In this document: positions 11,801 through 26,800 of the stretch, piece by piece
How positions within the stretch are numbered: the stretch's first letter is position 1
How the letters are laid out: each line of letters begins with the position of its first letter
Assembly (NCBI GenBank): GCA_034509755.1
Contig: CM067539.1
Location: 30,196,001-30,260,000 of the forward strand
DNA from: Anisodus tanguticus
Lineage: Eukaryota > Streptophyta > Magnoliopsida > Solanales > Solanaceae
Direction: 5' to 3'
Length of the DNA: 64,000 nucleotides
The notes under the pieces: model-generated
What the model saw: only the letters and a program-made list of their open reading frames with translations
The model's database searches: none
Told to the model about the DNA's origin: nothing
Program-made: the position numbers and the translations under genes

Positions 11801-14800
11801 AATGGAAGGTTGGAATTTGTTTACGTTTATGACCTTGCTCATTTTTATTCTTTCTTGCCCTCAAAAGTTTTTTCCCCAGCTTGTGCGCACCACCAACTTG
11901 TGAGATGTCTTGTTAACTCCCACTAACACAGGTACCGAGTAACTCTATGCACCAAGACTTAGGTGGATAGGAATAATTCACCTAGTTCGCCTCTACTAGG
12001 ATTTGAACCTTGGTTCCAAGGTTGTCACTCTTACTCTTAGATTGCTGCACTCCCTTGGGGGTTCCTTGCCCTCAAAAGTTTGTCCAGGTGTGGAAGTAAA
12101 ATAAAAACCCACAATTCCTATCATTAACTAGTCATTTGTCCTACATGCCTGCACAATACTACTATTCACTTTGAAGCACAAAAGATCATTTTCAATGTAT
12201 GAACATGATTATAATTACTACACCCTCCGTTTCAAAATGTTTGTCTGGTTTTGATTTGGCACGGAGTTTAAGAAAATAAAGAAGACTTTTGAATCTTGTG
12301 GTATTAAATTAAAGGTATGAAGAATACATCAAAATGTCCTTTAATCTTGTGGTCTTAAACATGTCATGTGGAAAGTTGGAATTAAAAAGTTGTCAAACAA
12401 GGAAAGAGGCAACATTTTGAAACGGACCAAAAAGGAAAGTAAGACAAACATTTTGAAACGGAGGGAATATTAGATTAGAACAAGATTTGTTAATCATATA
12501 TAGCACAGGTAGTCACATAGCTCTTACCCAGCGGGTTTTTGAAAATTCACCCCATCCATGAGTAACATCTGAAAGATCTTTCAAAGTTGTGCCGACATAC
12601 ACCAGGGCAAAAGTTATTGGCTGCAACAGGGAAAGAGATAGATTCATCAATAATAAATATTAATATTAAAAAATCAATAAGCTAAACTTTATGGGTGGCA
12701 AAGGATGTCTGAGTGGAATTTTAAGGGTTATTGAAAAGATCAAGGCATGCAGAGGACCCTACTATACCACAAATGGCTTTCTGGTCAAGGTCATTTCACG
12801 TGGATAGCACCAGCAGCGAGTCAACCACACAAACCAATGGAAATATGAAGGACCAAAGGATTTTAATTTGTCCGTGCATATATTATAAAGGGGTTGGACA
12901 GAGCCTCCCCAAATCAAACCTGGCACATATGCATGAGTTTACCAAAAGACCTTTTATATCATAGTCAAATTTGCTAATATCCAATTTTACATGGTCTTTA
13001 CAGGTCCTCAATTAGGTTTATGGTGACTTTTGCTTGGTTTCTCTTAATTTGGAGCTACACGTCCTTTTAAACAACACCTTTATTGAATTTATGAGTAGGG
13101 CAGGGATGGGTGAGGTTGCTAACTCCATTCCGTTAACGTTTTTGACATTGCATTCGAGAAACCACATTGCAATGAATCACACATCTGCAACTCATAAAAG
13201 CAGAGCTCAGGTAGTTCTTTGACTACTACAGTAGTGACATCTACTTTTACAAGGCTATGAAAATAGTTCTTTAAATCCCACTGTAGAAACACCTCAACCG
13301 CACACCACGACCATATCTATGTCACATGGAAAACCAGCAAGAGTGATTTTGACCTAGAAACAGACAGACAGATAGATAGACAGACTGATAGATAGTGAGT
13401 GAGTAAAACTTGCCATCATGCCCAACCATGAAGCCAGCATGTATTCCCAAATTGAAACTGGTGTCACCGATAACAGATAGTTCAGCATATTAAACGGAAG
13501 CAGAGGAACAAGTCGGAGCAGCAAAACAATCTGTCAAATCAGAGTAAGTCAACGTGCATGGTTACTTCTGCTCTTTTTGGAAATTAATATCCATATTACT
13601 GACACTTCTAAGACGAAACGACAATCTGAAGATGACATGATTATGAAAGGACCTTTTCGGGCCTATCGTGAAAGACATACGAACCTTAAAGCCAGATCTC
13701 CGAATTGCAATAGCAACTGCACGAAACTGTGGATAATCTTTCAACTTGGAAATGACAAATGATCTACCGATCTGTCAAAATGTCAGTGAAAGAACAACGT
13801 ATAATGGAAATAATCAGTTCATAAACAGACCTTTTAGGGGTATGGCATGACAATATATAAACAGAAAGGGAAATGAAGGAAAAAGTAACAAAAAGTATGC
13901 CCTATCAATACAGAATTTGTACATGGAAGCCCATATCCTGAAGAAGTTATCAAAAATGACAATTCTACAGCCTTGAACCTGAGGTAGTCCAGTTTTTGTA
14001 ATATAACTAGAGTATCAATCAGAGCTCAGGGAAATGGACTAGGGCTGGCCAGTGGGCCGGGACGGCCCGACCCCGACCCGGTCCCGCCCCGGTCCCGTTA
14101 TAAAAAAAAAAAATTAACGGGGGCGGGACTCGAACTCGGGACGGGACGATGTCTCGTCCCGCCAGACCCGAGCCCGCCCCAGGCCCGCCTGACCCGTCCC
14201 CGCCCCGACCCCGACCCCGCCCTTTTCCCCCTTTGCAAAAATGACCGTTGCACCAACGGCCATTTTAGATTATGGCCGTTGGCCAACGGCCATTTTAGGT
14301 CCCCCCCCCCTCCCCCAACCCCCCTACCCCTTAATATTTATTTTTAACCCATAAGTTATTATATTTACACTTTAACCCAATTTTTCAACTATAAATAACT
14401 CATTTTCTCTTCATCTTTCACACAAATCTTCCTACAATCTCTCTAATTTCTCAATATATCTCTCTACATTGTTTGCTAAATATTCAATTTTATTAATTCA
14501 TTTGGGAATTGGGAGTGAAGTTGGCAACTAGCTTGAGGATCTTCCATCGAGCAAAGTTTCAATTTTCAACCTCTCGATTACACGTCGACGTTACGTCGGC
14601 GTTTGGTACATTCGTTCCTTCATTAAATTATTATTGTCTGTTTATTTTATATTTTTATTTAGCGCACTTAATTTTATTGTCTTTAATTATTTATTATCAT
14701 AATTAAAATGGAAGGATTAAAAGGTATGTTTAAGGGTAAGGGTAAGGGTAAGAGTGCTTCTTCTAGTAGGGGCAACCAGGGCAAGGGTACTTCTTCTAGT

Positions 14801-17800
14801 CATCTTATTCCTACACAGGATGATTTTGTTGATACTCAACATTTTCCTACAATACCATTAGATTTAGACCAGGAGCTATTTTCTAGAACTCAAGAAGACT
14901 TTAATTTAGACGATGATCTAGATGATATACCCACTAATGTTGATGACAACACACCCACTAGTGCACCTTCAACTGAAATACCTCCTATTCCCCCTAGTAT
15001 GAGACGAGGTCCAGCAAAAAGACCATTAAAATCAGATGCATGGACATTTTTTTATAGGGACGTAGAGAATCAAGTAGCCATATGTAAAAATGTTTTAAAA
15101 TTTAAAACTGGAAAAGGTCACGGTGGGACGGGGGGTTTAATTAGACACGTAGTAAGTGCTCATCCAAATAGGTATGCCCAATACCAGGCTTCAAAACCGG
15201 GTGCGCAAACGCCGCTCCATCGGGACAAGGTTCACATACCGATATCGTCCCGGATCAAGTACGTGGTCAAATTAACCCTATGACGGGGGGAATTGTAGGC
15301 TCTAAATACAATAAACATAGAGATAGGGAAGCAATATCAAAATTAGTTGTTGTGGAGGGTTTGCCTTTTTCATTTCCTTCATCTCCCGGTTTTAGAGATA
15401 TATATAATCCTGCTTTTAACGGTTTTCCTAGATAAACTGTTAAGAGAGATGTATTTAAATTCGCGCATGAATATCAACAATATTTACGTTTTTCATTATA
15501 TCATTTTAATGGCAAAGTATCTATCACGTCTGATATAGGTCGTAGCACTAACGGCCATGATTATTTAACTGTAACTTGTCATTGGATAGATTATAAATGG
15601 TCTATGCAAAAACGTATTTTAGCGTATAGATATATAGATGATAGGCACACTGGTACTTTTATTGCAGAAAATATTTATCAAGTGTGCGATTATTACGGAA
15701 TTACCGATAAAATTATGACTATTACATTAGATAACGCTTCTAATAACAATTACGCAATTACAATGTTAAAAAATAGTTTAACTCCATCTTTTCCAGACCA
15801 TTTTCATATAAAATGTGCGTGCCATATATATAACTTAATTGTAAAGGATGGTCTATCACTTTTTGAAGACATTCTTAGTAAAATACAATTTGCTATAAAC
15901 TTTATTTTTAAAAGTAATAAAGTACAACGTATAAAAGAATATAAAAAACTTGTCACGATTGTGGACTACCTTATAGAAGAATTCCACAAGAAGTATCCAC
16001 TAGGTGGAATTCTTTATACGAGCAACTACTTGTTGCTTATGACTATAAATTACCTATAACTTTATTTTTTAACTCTCATAATAAAAAGCCAGCTGATATG
16101 ATTTTAGATAGTGATTGGGTAAAAATTTTCGAACTTATTGTATTTTTAGAGAAATTTTTTCAAGCAACAAAAGAATTTTTCGGTATATATTATCCTACTA
16201 TTTCAACTATGTTATTTTATATAACTCTAATATTTTTATTACTTAGTGAATATATGGAAAAACCAGCTTATAAGGCAGCTATTAAAAAAATGTTTGTCAA
16301 AATAAAAAAATACTTTAGTCATATTCTCTCTATTTATATTATTGGTTCTGTATTAAATCCTACTATTAAAATAGACGGTACTAAATCACTAATTGAAACT
16401 ATTTACGATTGTATAGAAGTACTACCACCTCCAAGTCCCAAAAATCTAAATCACCCACCACCTATTGAACAAACTAAAGAAGAAGCGGTGTCTAGCGTAG
16501 AACACCAATGCAAAAATATATATAGATTTTATCAACAAGAAAATGCTAGTAACTTACCAGCTTCCATACCATCTTCTTCATCTTCATCTTCAACACAACC
16601 TCACAAAAGACATGCTGTTTCTGCGGCTAGTATTGAAAGCCTCAGAAATAGAATGTGCGGCCGTACCTCTACTACTAACCAAATTAGCGAGTTGGATATT
16701 TTTGTTTTGCGGGGTTCGTACATCGTATCAAGAAGTTATCAATGAAGATGGACAAGAAGACTTGCCGAAATACGGAGGGGAATGAGAAGACCTTTCCGAC
16801 ACTTTCATTGATGGCTCGAGATGTTTTGAACATTCAAGCGTCATCAACTGCGCGTCGGAAAGCGCTTTTTCTCGAGCAGATATCAAATAGGAGACCACGA
16901 GACACTCATTGGCCGGAGACGACTTGGAAATTGCGGTATTATTCGTAGAGATTGGATACGAGCGGAGCGGAGAAGGTGCGGTCAACCGGAGATCAACGAA
17001 GAAGATGATGAAAACTACAACGAAATCTTAACCGAAGGTAGTGGAAGCGACGTGGATCAATTTGACCAACAAATACCAATTCCAACCGAAGAACCACATG
17101 AAATCATCAAGCAATTAGAACAGGTTTTTTTGAAAATGTAATTTTTTTAATTGCAATTTTATTATGTAATTTGCAACTTTTGGACAACACCACAAAGTTG
17201 CAATTTAGATTTTAGACAATTGTATTTGTATTACAAAAAAATCATGTCTATTAAATAATATAAGAGGCACAAAAACAGCCTTGGGATGTTTTTATTACAC
17301 TATCTTGTTTTGTTTATTGAGTTTTTTTTATACATATGTTATTTAAAAAAAAAGAAAAGGAAAACCCGACCGTACCCCGCCCCGAACCCGAGCCCGACCC
17401 GACCCCGCCCCGCCCCGATACCGACGGGATCGGGATCGGGACGGGACTGGAGCAAGTCCCGCCAAACCCGACCCCGCTAGGCCCGCTAGACCCGACCCCT
17501 GGCTTGTCCCGCCCCGACCCCGCCAGACCCGAGCCCGGCCCACTGGCCACCCCTAAAATGGACTATGGAAGAAATCATGTTGTTCTAATTCTAAGTAATA
17601 CTTCAAGTGAAATACTTTACTTCTAACTGCTCAACAAAGTATCCCTCTCTAGAATAAAAGAACTTACTGTTCTACCAAGAAGAAATGCTGCGGCAGCACC
17701 AATGGTAGCACCAATAGAATCAGCAACAAAACCCACAGGCAGGCCAAATAGATAACCGCCACCTAGCTGAAAACAGGAGCCGCGCAGAGTTCAATTTCAA

Positions 17801-20800
17801 ATCATAACATCTAGATTCATTAAATTATTACTTTGTGTATTTAGCCAAATATCATTGATAACTAAGTCCAATATGTGCTATACAAGAATTTTGAACAGTT
17901 GTTTAAAGAAATGGGGGTTAGGAGGGGGACATGACTAAAACAACAAACACCATAAGTTTTACCGTAAGAACAGATGCTGGAACTGCCAATACTGTTAGGG
18001 GAATGTATGCAACAGCCCTGCAAGACACAGAACAACATGACCAAAAGCACATCAGCATAAACCTCCAGTGCTGATTGCACCATCTTATTGTAAGAAAATT
18101 TATTTCACCAATTTGAGAAAAACCCCTTGTATAATTTTCTTTTTGGTTAAATCAAGGGGAAAACCATTGTATAATACAACAAAAAGCTACATAAAAGCCA
18201 TGCTTAGAAAAATATTCAGCAATCACCGATAAAAGTAGGATCCCCTGAAAATATCAGGTATAACAGAAAGATCTGGAATTGGATTAATGAGTTCTCTGAC
18301 CTGAAAGATAAGATAATCACAGTAATCATGCTTCTAATTAGAACGAGAACTCACACACATTCAAATTTTACAAAGCTTGTCCTCAAATTAGACTCCTTGA
18401 ATCATCTATGCAAGAATATCTTTTAAATTTTTCCTTTGTTTTTTTCTTTTCAGGAAAGCGCACAAACATGTCAGCAGGGTTGCAAGAAAAAATAACCTCC
18501 AGATGGTACCCAACAATAAGAACAATGTCTAACATAATGCTTTCACTCCATGCATTCACATTTCACAGTGTGTACAGAGAAAAGGAAAGGTGAGGAGCTT
18601 AAGCAGCATAAACATGAATAACAATCACCCTTTAAAGCACCAAATGGATGAAACAACAGCAACATAAATTGGGATGAGCATTGAAAGAGCAAAAATGAAC
18701 TATAATTTCTAAACAAAGGACAAGCTTCAGGTTAATACGGACGCAAATTTGGCGTAGACCCTATAAGATTAGCTGCCTTCCCCCTCCTCCACCCTCCCCC
18801 TCTCTCCCCCAACAAAAAGAAAAGAACACAAACATAGCCCAAGTGTATGATGCGGGATCCTGGATATACAGAGACTCTACATGTTCTGAGAGCACAAACA
18901 TATAGCAGAAACATAATGTCTGCAGGACTATAGTACAGATCACATTTTTCCTAAGCCTCTTACCCGATTTAACCAAACTACTAAATTCTCGCATGGCCAT
19001 TCATTGAAGTGCGCCCATTTTGACTGCTATGGAATACCCTTACGAATTAACTAGAATACCTCAAATTTGCATGCATATCCGTTCCCACCTTGTCAAGTAA
19101 CTCAAATCACTCAACTAAATCAAATACAGGAAATGATTTAAACTGCGCAGATAATATTTATATATAAAAGCATACTTACAGGACAAGAGGACCCCAAGGA
19201 CCAAGATCTTGCTCAATCCATAGCAAGAAATCTTTCAGTATCTGGAAAAAAAATAGCACCTTAGAGCACAATGGAGAGATAAATAACTTGAATCAACAAG
19301 GCTCGATTTCCATAGACATGTCTCTAAGCCTTATCATACAGCCTATGTATCCAGTTTATTAACAGAATCTCACAGAACGACAACCAAAAATGTGAGCTCC
19401 ACTTGATTCACTATCCATTTTTAATTGTTCCAAAGTTGGAATTTAAGAATCCAATCTACAAATATCACAAATGAATCCAAAAGTAAGTTACATCATGTGA
19501 ATCACACATTATGAAGTTCTGAACATATATCATTGGATAATACAGTCAACTCCACTTGGAATGAATTGGCAAGAGATCCATAATCAACATGAATTGCAGC
19601 AAAAAAAAATTACTCCAATTGAAGTCCAAATTACACATTAGTTTTCCAGGCTCTAGAATAAGCTCACTTTTTCCTCACAGCTCCCATCAATCATATTTAT
19701 GACAGATGCTAATAAGATTTGCTTGAGACCAAACCCCACCCCAAGTCACAGATAACAATGTAGACATAAACCCAAGGCTGAGACCTCTACTTGAAATGAT
19801 CCTTGCAACCAAATAAATCACATCCAGAAAAGGATAATGAACGACACACCCAGTACAGTCCCACAAGTGGGGTCTGGGGAGGGTGGGGTGTAGGCAGACC
19901 TTACCCCTACCTCTGTCGGGTAAAGAGGATGTTTCCGATAGATCCTCGACTCAAGAAAATCGTTTTTCAGAACATGGTTTGCAAGGAATGCAAGAGTAAA
20001 AGGCTATGACAAGAATATTGAAGAAAGAAATGTACTGACAGTAAGAATATTAGAGATGACCAAAGCAAAAAAAATGATAAAATCGAAGAAAAAAATAATG
20101 CTAGCATAATATAACACTAGTAAGGGAACAGATAGGTGCTCTAGACTAGAACCCTAATCTACCACTGGGAAGAGAAAACGCTCGACTACCTACTAACCGT
20201 CTACCCCAATCCTCAACCTCTATGCTCTCCTATCTAAGGTCATGTCCTCGGTGAGCTAAAGATGTGTCATGTCATGTCTAATCACCTCTTCCCGATTCTT
20301 CTTCGGTCTACCTCTACCTCTCCTCAAACTATCACCGACAATCTCTCACACCTCCTTGCTGGGGCATCTATGCTCCTTCTCACATGCCCGAACCATGTTA
20401 GTGTCGCTTCCCGCATCTTGTCCACTACGGAGGCTACTCCCAGAAAAGGATAATCATCTTAATCAAATAGCAACAATAACTACACCTCAAACCCAAACTA
20501 GTTGGGTTTGGCTTATGAAGGTTTTGTATCCATTATGCTCTATTTGGGCTTGTTTCATTCGATACTCAATAATTTACCTTTTAAGACAAATTAGGTTCAA
20601 TAAAAAAACTGATGTGTATTAAAAAAGGAAGATTAGATTCAAAATTCTCTCCCAGGCACATTCCCCAAGAATATGACTTTAGGTCACTTCTGAATACATT
20701 ATTCCCCACCGGTGATCCTTCTAATCACTGGAATTTTCCCTTTTTTTTTCTCTTCTGTCCCCTTTTCTTCCCTTCTATAGACACCACTTTTGTCATTTTT

Positions 20801-23800
20801 CCAGCACTCTTCAGGCGTGACAGAACTGTTCCGATGAAGATCTACTAGAAATGTTGGTTTTGGGTTTAGTCAACAATGTCATGCAATTGGAAGAGTTGGT
20901 GTGAAAAGAAAGAAAAAGACAAGAGGAAAAGTGGTGTGGCTGCTACTATGTTTTCCTCCTTTGATGTCGACATCAAGAGGAGGTAGAAGAAAAATTGATA
21001 ATTGCTTCCTTTGATGTGGTGACATCAGGAGGAGGTAGTTTGATGTCACCAATGACATAAAAGGAGGTTTTACCCCTATAAATAGATACACTCCTCTTGT
21101 AGAAATCCCAAAAATCATACAATACATTGTAGTGAGGAGAGAGTTGAGAGATCAATTCTCTTTAGGTGTAATTGGGATCTCTCCCCTTTTTTGTTAATAA
21201 TATAAAGGCAACTATTCTTTGGTGGACGTAGGGATCATTTTGATCTGAACCACATTAAATATTGTGTTCTTTCTTTTACGTTTCCGCTAACAATTGGTAT
21301 CGGAGCATTAGGAATTTTTTGAAGATCCTAGGAGGAAGAACAAGCAAAGATGAGTTCCATGAAGTTTGAAATCGATAGATTCAGTGGGTGCAACAACTTC
21401 AATATCTGAAAGATCCAGATGATGGCGTTACTGCGGAGGGAAGGTTCAATCCATACTATTGACGTAAAGTATCCTGATGATTTAAACATCAGCTTCCGAC
21501 AAGGAGAAGATTGAAGAGATGCATTGAGTGTAATTCAAATGTCCCTTGCACCTAACGTACTTTGTGAAGTGAGTACAAGTACCGAAGAAACGGCCAAGCA
21601 GTTATGGGACAAGCTACAAAGGCTTTACCAGAACCGATCAGTGACAACAAGGATGTTGTTACAACGACATCTTCACACATTTAAGATGGGGTCAAGTACT
21701 TCATTACAAGATCATTTAGATGTGTTCAATAAACTTGTCATCGATTTACAGATTGCAGGAATTAAAAAGGATGAATAGACGCTTGCATGTGCTATGCTAT
21801 TTTCATTAACTTCAGGATATCGTGATATCGAGAATTCAATGATGTATAGCAAGGAGCCTATCAATCTTGAGCAAGTGCGTCAGACACTTAACTCTAGTGA
21901 TGTGCGGAGGCATTTTGAAGGAGACAGAGATGATCAAGCAAGTGGACTCTTTGTGAGAGGCCAGACTGGACAACAGGGAAAGAGCAAATCAAAGCACAGA
22001 TCAAAGTCTCGTGTGAACAAGAAGAATGCAGATTGTTGGGGTTGCGGCAAGAAGGGGCACTTTGAACGAGATTGCCCAACGTCAAAGTTCAAGGAAAAGG
22101 CGAGTGCATCTACCGTTGAACAGGTACATGATTCTGATAATGATTATGTACTTACAACATTGTGCAATAGTGGAAGTTATGAAAACAAATGGGTGTTAGA
22201 CTCTGATTGTACTCTGCATATGACGTTTCGAAAAGACTGGTTTAGAAGCTATGAGAAAAGTGGAGGAACCGTAGTAATGGGAAATAATACAACTTGTGCA
22301 ATAGTTGGCATTGACTCAGTTCGAGTTTGCTGCCATGATGGAACCGTGAGGACTATTACACAGGTATGTCATATTCCTGATCTGAAGAAGAATTTAATCT
22401 CCTTAGGTACTCTGGATGAACAAGGCTACAAGTAAAAGAGAACTATGAAGGTGACTAAAGGTTCTTTAGTTATGCTGAAAGGCCAGCGGGAGGATGGCCT
22501 CTATACATTGGCAAGAAGCACCATTGTTGGCTCTGCAAATGCATATGCAAATACATCTAGTGCTGCTATTTAATGATGACAAGGCAAGATTATGGCACAT
22601 GAGACTAGGTCATATGAGCGCACGTGGACTGGAGATGTTGAGCAACCGCAACCTTTTGAAAGGTGAGAAGATCAACACACTTGAATTTTGTGAGCACTGC
22701 GTTCTAGGGAAGCAAAAGAAGGTCAGCTTCAGCACTGGCAAGCACAAGAAAGGAGGGGTGCTCGATTACATCCATTCAGATTTATGGGATCCCTCTAAAC
22801 TTCGGCGGAAAGAGGTATCTTCTCACTTTTATTGATGATTTCTCACGAAAGGTTTGGTGCATTTTTTAAGGCAAAAAGTGATGTTTTTAAAGCATTTAAG
22901 AGTGGAAGCTTTTGGTTGAGAATCAAATGGAGCGAAAAATCAAATATTTTCGCAGACAATGGCTTGGAGTTTTGCAGCGAAGAGTTTAATAATTTCTGCA
23001 AGGTTCATGGAATCTCAAGACATAGGACTGTCAGGCACACCCCACAGCAGAATGGAGTTTCCGAGAGGATGAATAGAACTCTTCTTGAAAAGGCTCATTG
23101 TATGCTCCTACAAGCCAAAATGTCCAAAGTATTTTGGGCTGAAGCAGTTCACACTGCTGCTCATATTGTCAATTGATCTCCAGCATCGGCGATTGAGTTT
23201 AAGACTCCGAATGAGGTATAGTCAGGTGAAACCTCTAACTATTCATACTTACGAGTATTTGGGTGTCCAGTTTATTATAGTGCTGGCCAGTGGGCCGGGA
23301 CGGCCCGACCCCGACCCGGTCCCGCCCCGGTCCCGTTTTAAAAAAAAAAATTAACGGGGGCGGGACTCGAACTCGGGACGGGACGATGTCTCGTCCCGCC
23401 AGACCCGAGCCCGCCCCAGGCCCGCCTGACCCGTCCCCGACCCCGCCCTTTTCCCCCTTTGCAAAAATGGCCGTTGCACCAACGGCCATTTTAGATTATG
23501 GCCGTTGGCCAACGGCCATTTTAGGTCCCCCCCCCCTCCCCCAACCCCCCTACCCCTTAATATTTATTTTTAACCCATAAGTTATTATATTTACACTTTA
23601 ACCCAATTTTTCAACTATAAATAACTCATTTTCTCTTCATCTTTCACACAAATCTTCCTACAATCTCTCTAATTTCTCAATATATCTCTCTACATTGTTT
23701 GCTAAATATTCAATTTTATTAATTCATTTGGGAATTGGGAGTGAAGTTGGCAACTAGCTTGAGGATCTTCCATCGAGCAAAGTTTCAATTTTCAACCTCT

Positions 23801-26800
23801 CGATTACACGTCGACGTTACGTCGGCGTTTGGTACATTCGTTCCTTCATTAAATTATTATTGTCTGTTTATTTTATATTTTTATTTAGCGCACTTAATTT
23901 TATTGTCTTTAATTATTTATTATCATAATTAAAATGGAAGGATTAAAAGGTATGTTTAAGGGTAAGGGTAAGGGTAAGAGTGCTTCTTCTAGTAGGGGCA
24001 ACCAGGGCAAGGGTACTTCTTCTAGTCATCTTATTCCTACACAGGATGATTTTGTTGATACTCAACATTTTCCTACAATACCATTAGATTTAGACCAGGA
24101 GCTATTTTCTAGAACTCAAGAAGACTTTAATTTAGACGATGATCTAGATGATATACCCACTAATGTTGATGACAACACACCCACTAGTGCACCTTCAACT
24201 GAAATACCTCCTATTCCCCCTAGTATGAGACGAGGTCCAACAAAACGACCATTAAAATCAGATGCATGGACATTTTTTTATAGGGACGTAGAGAATCAAG
24301 TAGCCATATGTAAAAATGTTTTAAAATTTAAAACTGGAAAAGGTCACGGTGGGACGGGGGGTTTAATTAGACACGTAGTAAGTGCTCATCCAGCTAGGTA
24401 TGCCCAATACCGTGCTTCAAAACCGGTGCGCAAACGCCGCTCCATCGGGACAAGGTTCACATACGATATCGTCCCGATCAAGTACAGGGTCAAATTAACC
24501 CTATGACGGGGGGAATTGTAGGCTCTAAATACAATAAACATAGAGATAGGGAAGCAATATCAAAATTAGTTGTTGTGGAGGGTTTGCCTTTTTCATTTCC
24601 TTCATCTCCCGGTTTTAGAGATATATATAATCCTGCTTTTAACGATTTTCCTAGATAAACCGTTAAGAGAGATGTATTTAAATTCGCGCATGAATATCAA
24701 CAATATTTACGTTTTTCATTATATCATTTTAATGGCAAAGTATCTATCACGTCTGATATAGGTCGTAGCACTAACGGCCATGATTATTTAACTGTAACTT
24801 GTCATTGGATAGATTATAAATGGTCTATGCAAAAACGTATTTTAGCGTATAGATATATAGATGATAGGCACACCGGTACTTTTATTGCGAAAATATTTAT
24901 CAAGTGTGCGATTATTACGGAATTACCGATAAAATTATGACTATTACATTAGATAACGCTTCTAATAACAATTACGCAATTACAATGTTAAAAAATAGTT
25001 TAACTCCATCTTTTCCGACCATTTTCATATAAAATGTGCGTGCCATATATATAACTTAATTGTAAAGGATGGTCTATCACTTTTTGAAGACATTCTTAGT
25101 AAAATACAATTTGCTATAAACTTTATTTTTAAAAGTAATAAAGTACAACGTATAAAAGAATATAAAAAACTTGTCACGATTGTGGACTACCTTATAGAAG
25201 AATTCCACAAGAAGTATCCACTAGGTGGAATTCTTTATACGAGCAACTACTTGTTGCTTATGACTATAAATTACCTATAACTTTATTTTTTAACTCTCAT
25301 AATAAAAAGCCAGCTGATATGATTTTAGATAGTGATTGGGTAAAAATTTTCGAACTTATTGTATTTTTAGAGAAATTTTTTCAAGCAACAAAAGAATTTT
25401 TCGATATATTATCCTACTATTTCAACTATGTTATTTTATATAACTCTAATATTTTTATTACTTAGTGAATATATGGAAAAACCAGCTTATAAGGCAGCTA
25501 TTAAAAAAATGTTTGTCAAAATAAAAAAATACTTTAGTCATATTCTCTCTATTTATATTATTGGTTCTGTATTAAATCCTACTATTAAAATAGACGGTAC
25601 TAAATCACTAATTGAAACTATTTACGATTGTATAGAAGTACTACCACCTCCAAGTCCCAAAAATCTAAATCACCCACCACCTATTGAACAAACTAAAGAA
25701 GAAGCGGTGTCTAGCGTAGAACACCAATGCAAAAATATATATAGATTTTATCAACAAGAAAATGCTAGTAACTTACCGGCTTCCATACCATCTTCTTCAT
25801 CTTCATCTTCAACACAACCTCACAAAAGACATGCTGTTTCTGCGGCTAGTATTGAAAGCCTCAGAAATAGAATGTGCGGCCGTACCTCTACTACTAACCA
25901 AATTAGCGAGTTGGATATTTTTGTTTTGCGGGGTTACGTACCGTATCAAGAAGTTATCAATGAAGATGGACAAGAAGACTTGCCGAAATACTTTTGGAGG
26001 GGAATGAGAAGACCTTTCCGACACTTTCATTGATGGCTCGAGATGTTTTGAACATTCAAGCGTCATCAACCGCGTCGGAAAGCGCTTTTCTCGAGCAGCA
26101 GATATCAAATAGGAGACCACGACACTCATTGGCCGGAGACAAATTTGGAAATTGCGTATTATTCGTAGATTGGATACGAGCGGAGCGGAGAAGGTGCGGT
26201 CAACCGGAGATCAACGAAGAAGATGATGAAAACTACAACGAAATCTTAACCGAAGGCAGTGGAAGCGACGTGGATCAATTTGACCAACAAATACCAATTC
26301 CAACCGAAGAACCACATGAAATCATCAAGCAATTAGAACATGTTTTTTTGAAAATGTAATTTTTTTAATTGCAATTTTATTATGTAATTTGCAACTTTTG
26401 GACAACACCACAAAGTTGCAATTTAGATTTTAGACAATTGTATTTGTATTACAAAAAAATCATGTCTATTAAATAATATAAGAGGCACAAAAACAGCCTT
26501 GGGATGTTTTTATTACACTATCTTGTTTTGTTTATTGAGTTTTTTTTATACATATGTTATTTAAAAAAAAAAAAAAGGAAAACCCGACCGTACCCCGCCC
26601 CGACCCGACCCTGCCCCGACCCGACCCGCCCCGATACCGACGGGATCGGGATCGGGACGGGACTGGAGCAAGTCCCGCCAAACCCGACTCCGCTAGGCCC
26701 GCTAGACCCGACCCCGACCCCCTGGCTCGTCCCGCCCCGACCCCGCCAGACACGGCCCGCCAGACCCGAGCCCGGCCCACTGGCCACCCCTAGTTTATTA

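Noticed and set aside
17314..17626. Pro/Arg/Gly-rich ORFs at the hAT ends (also 14098-14286, 23235-23580, 26504-26809)
   Set aside because: They follow the C-rich subterminal repeats in all frames and show no domain; not genes.
18230..18300. Possible extra minus-strand exon preceded by TTTCAG in intron 2
   Set aside because: Its translation has no counterpart in the family, and exons 2 and 3 already join in phase.
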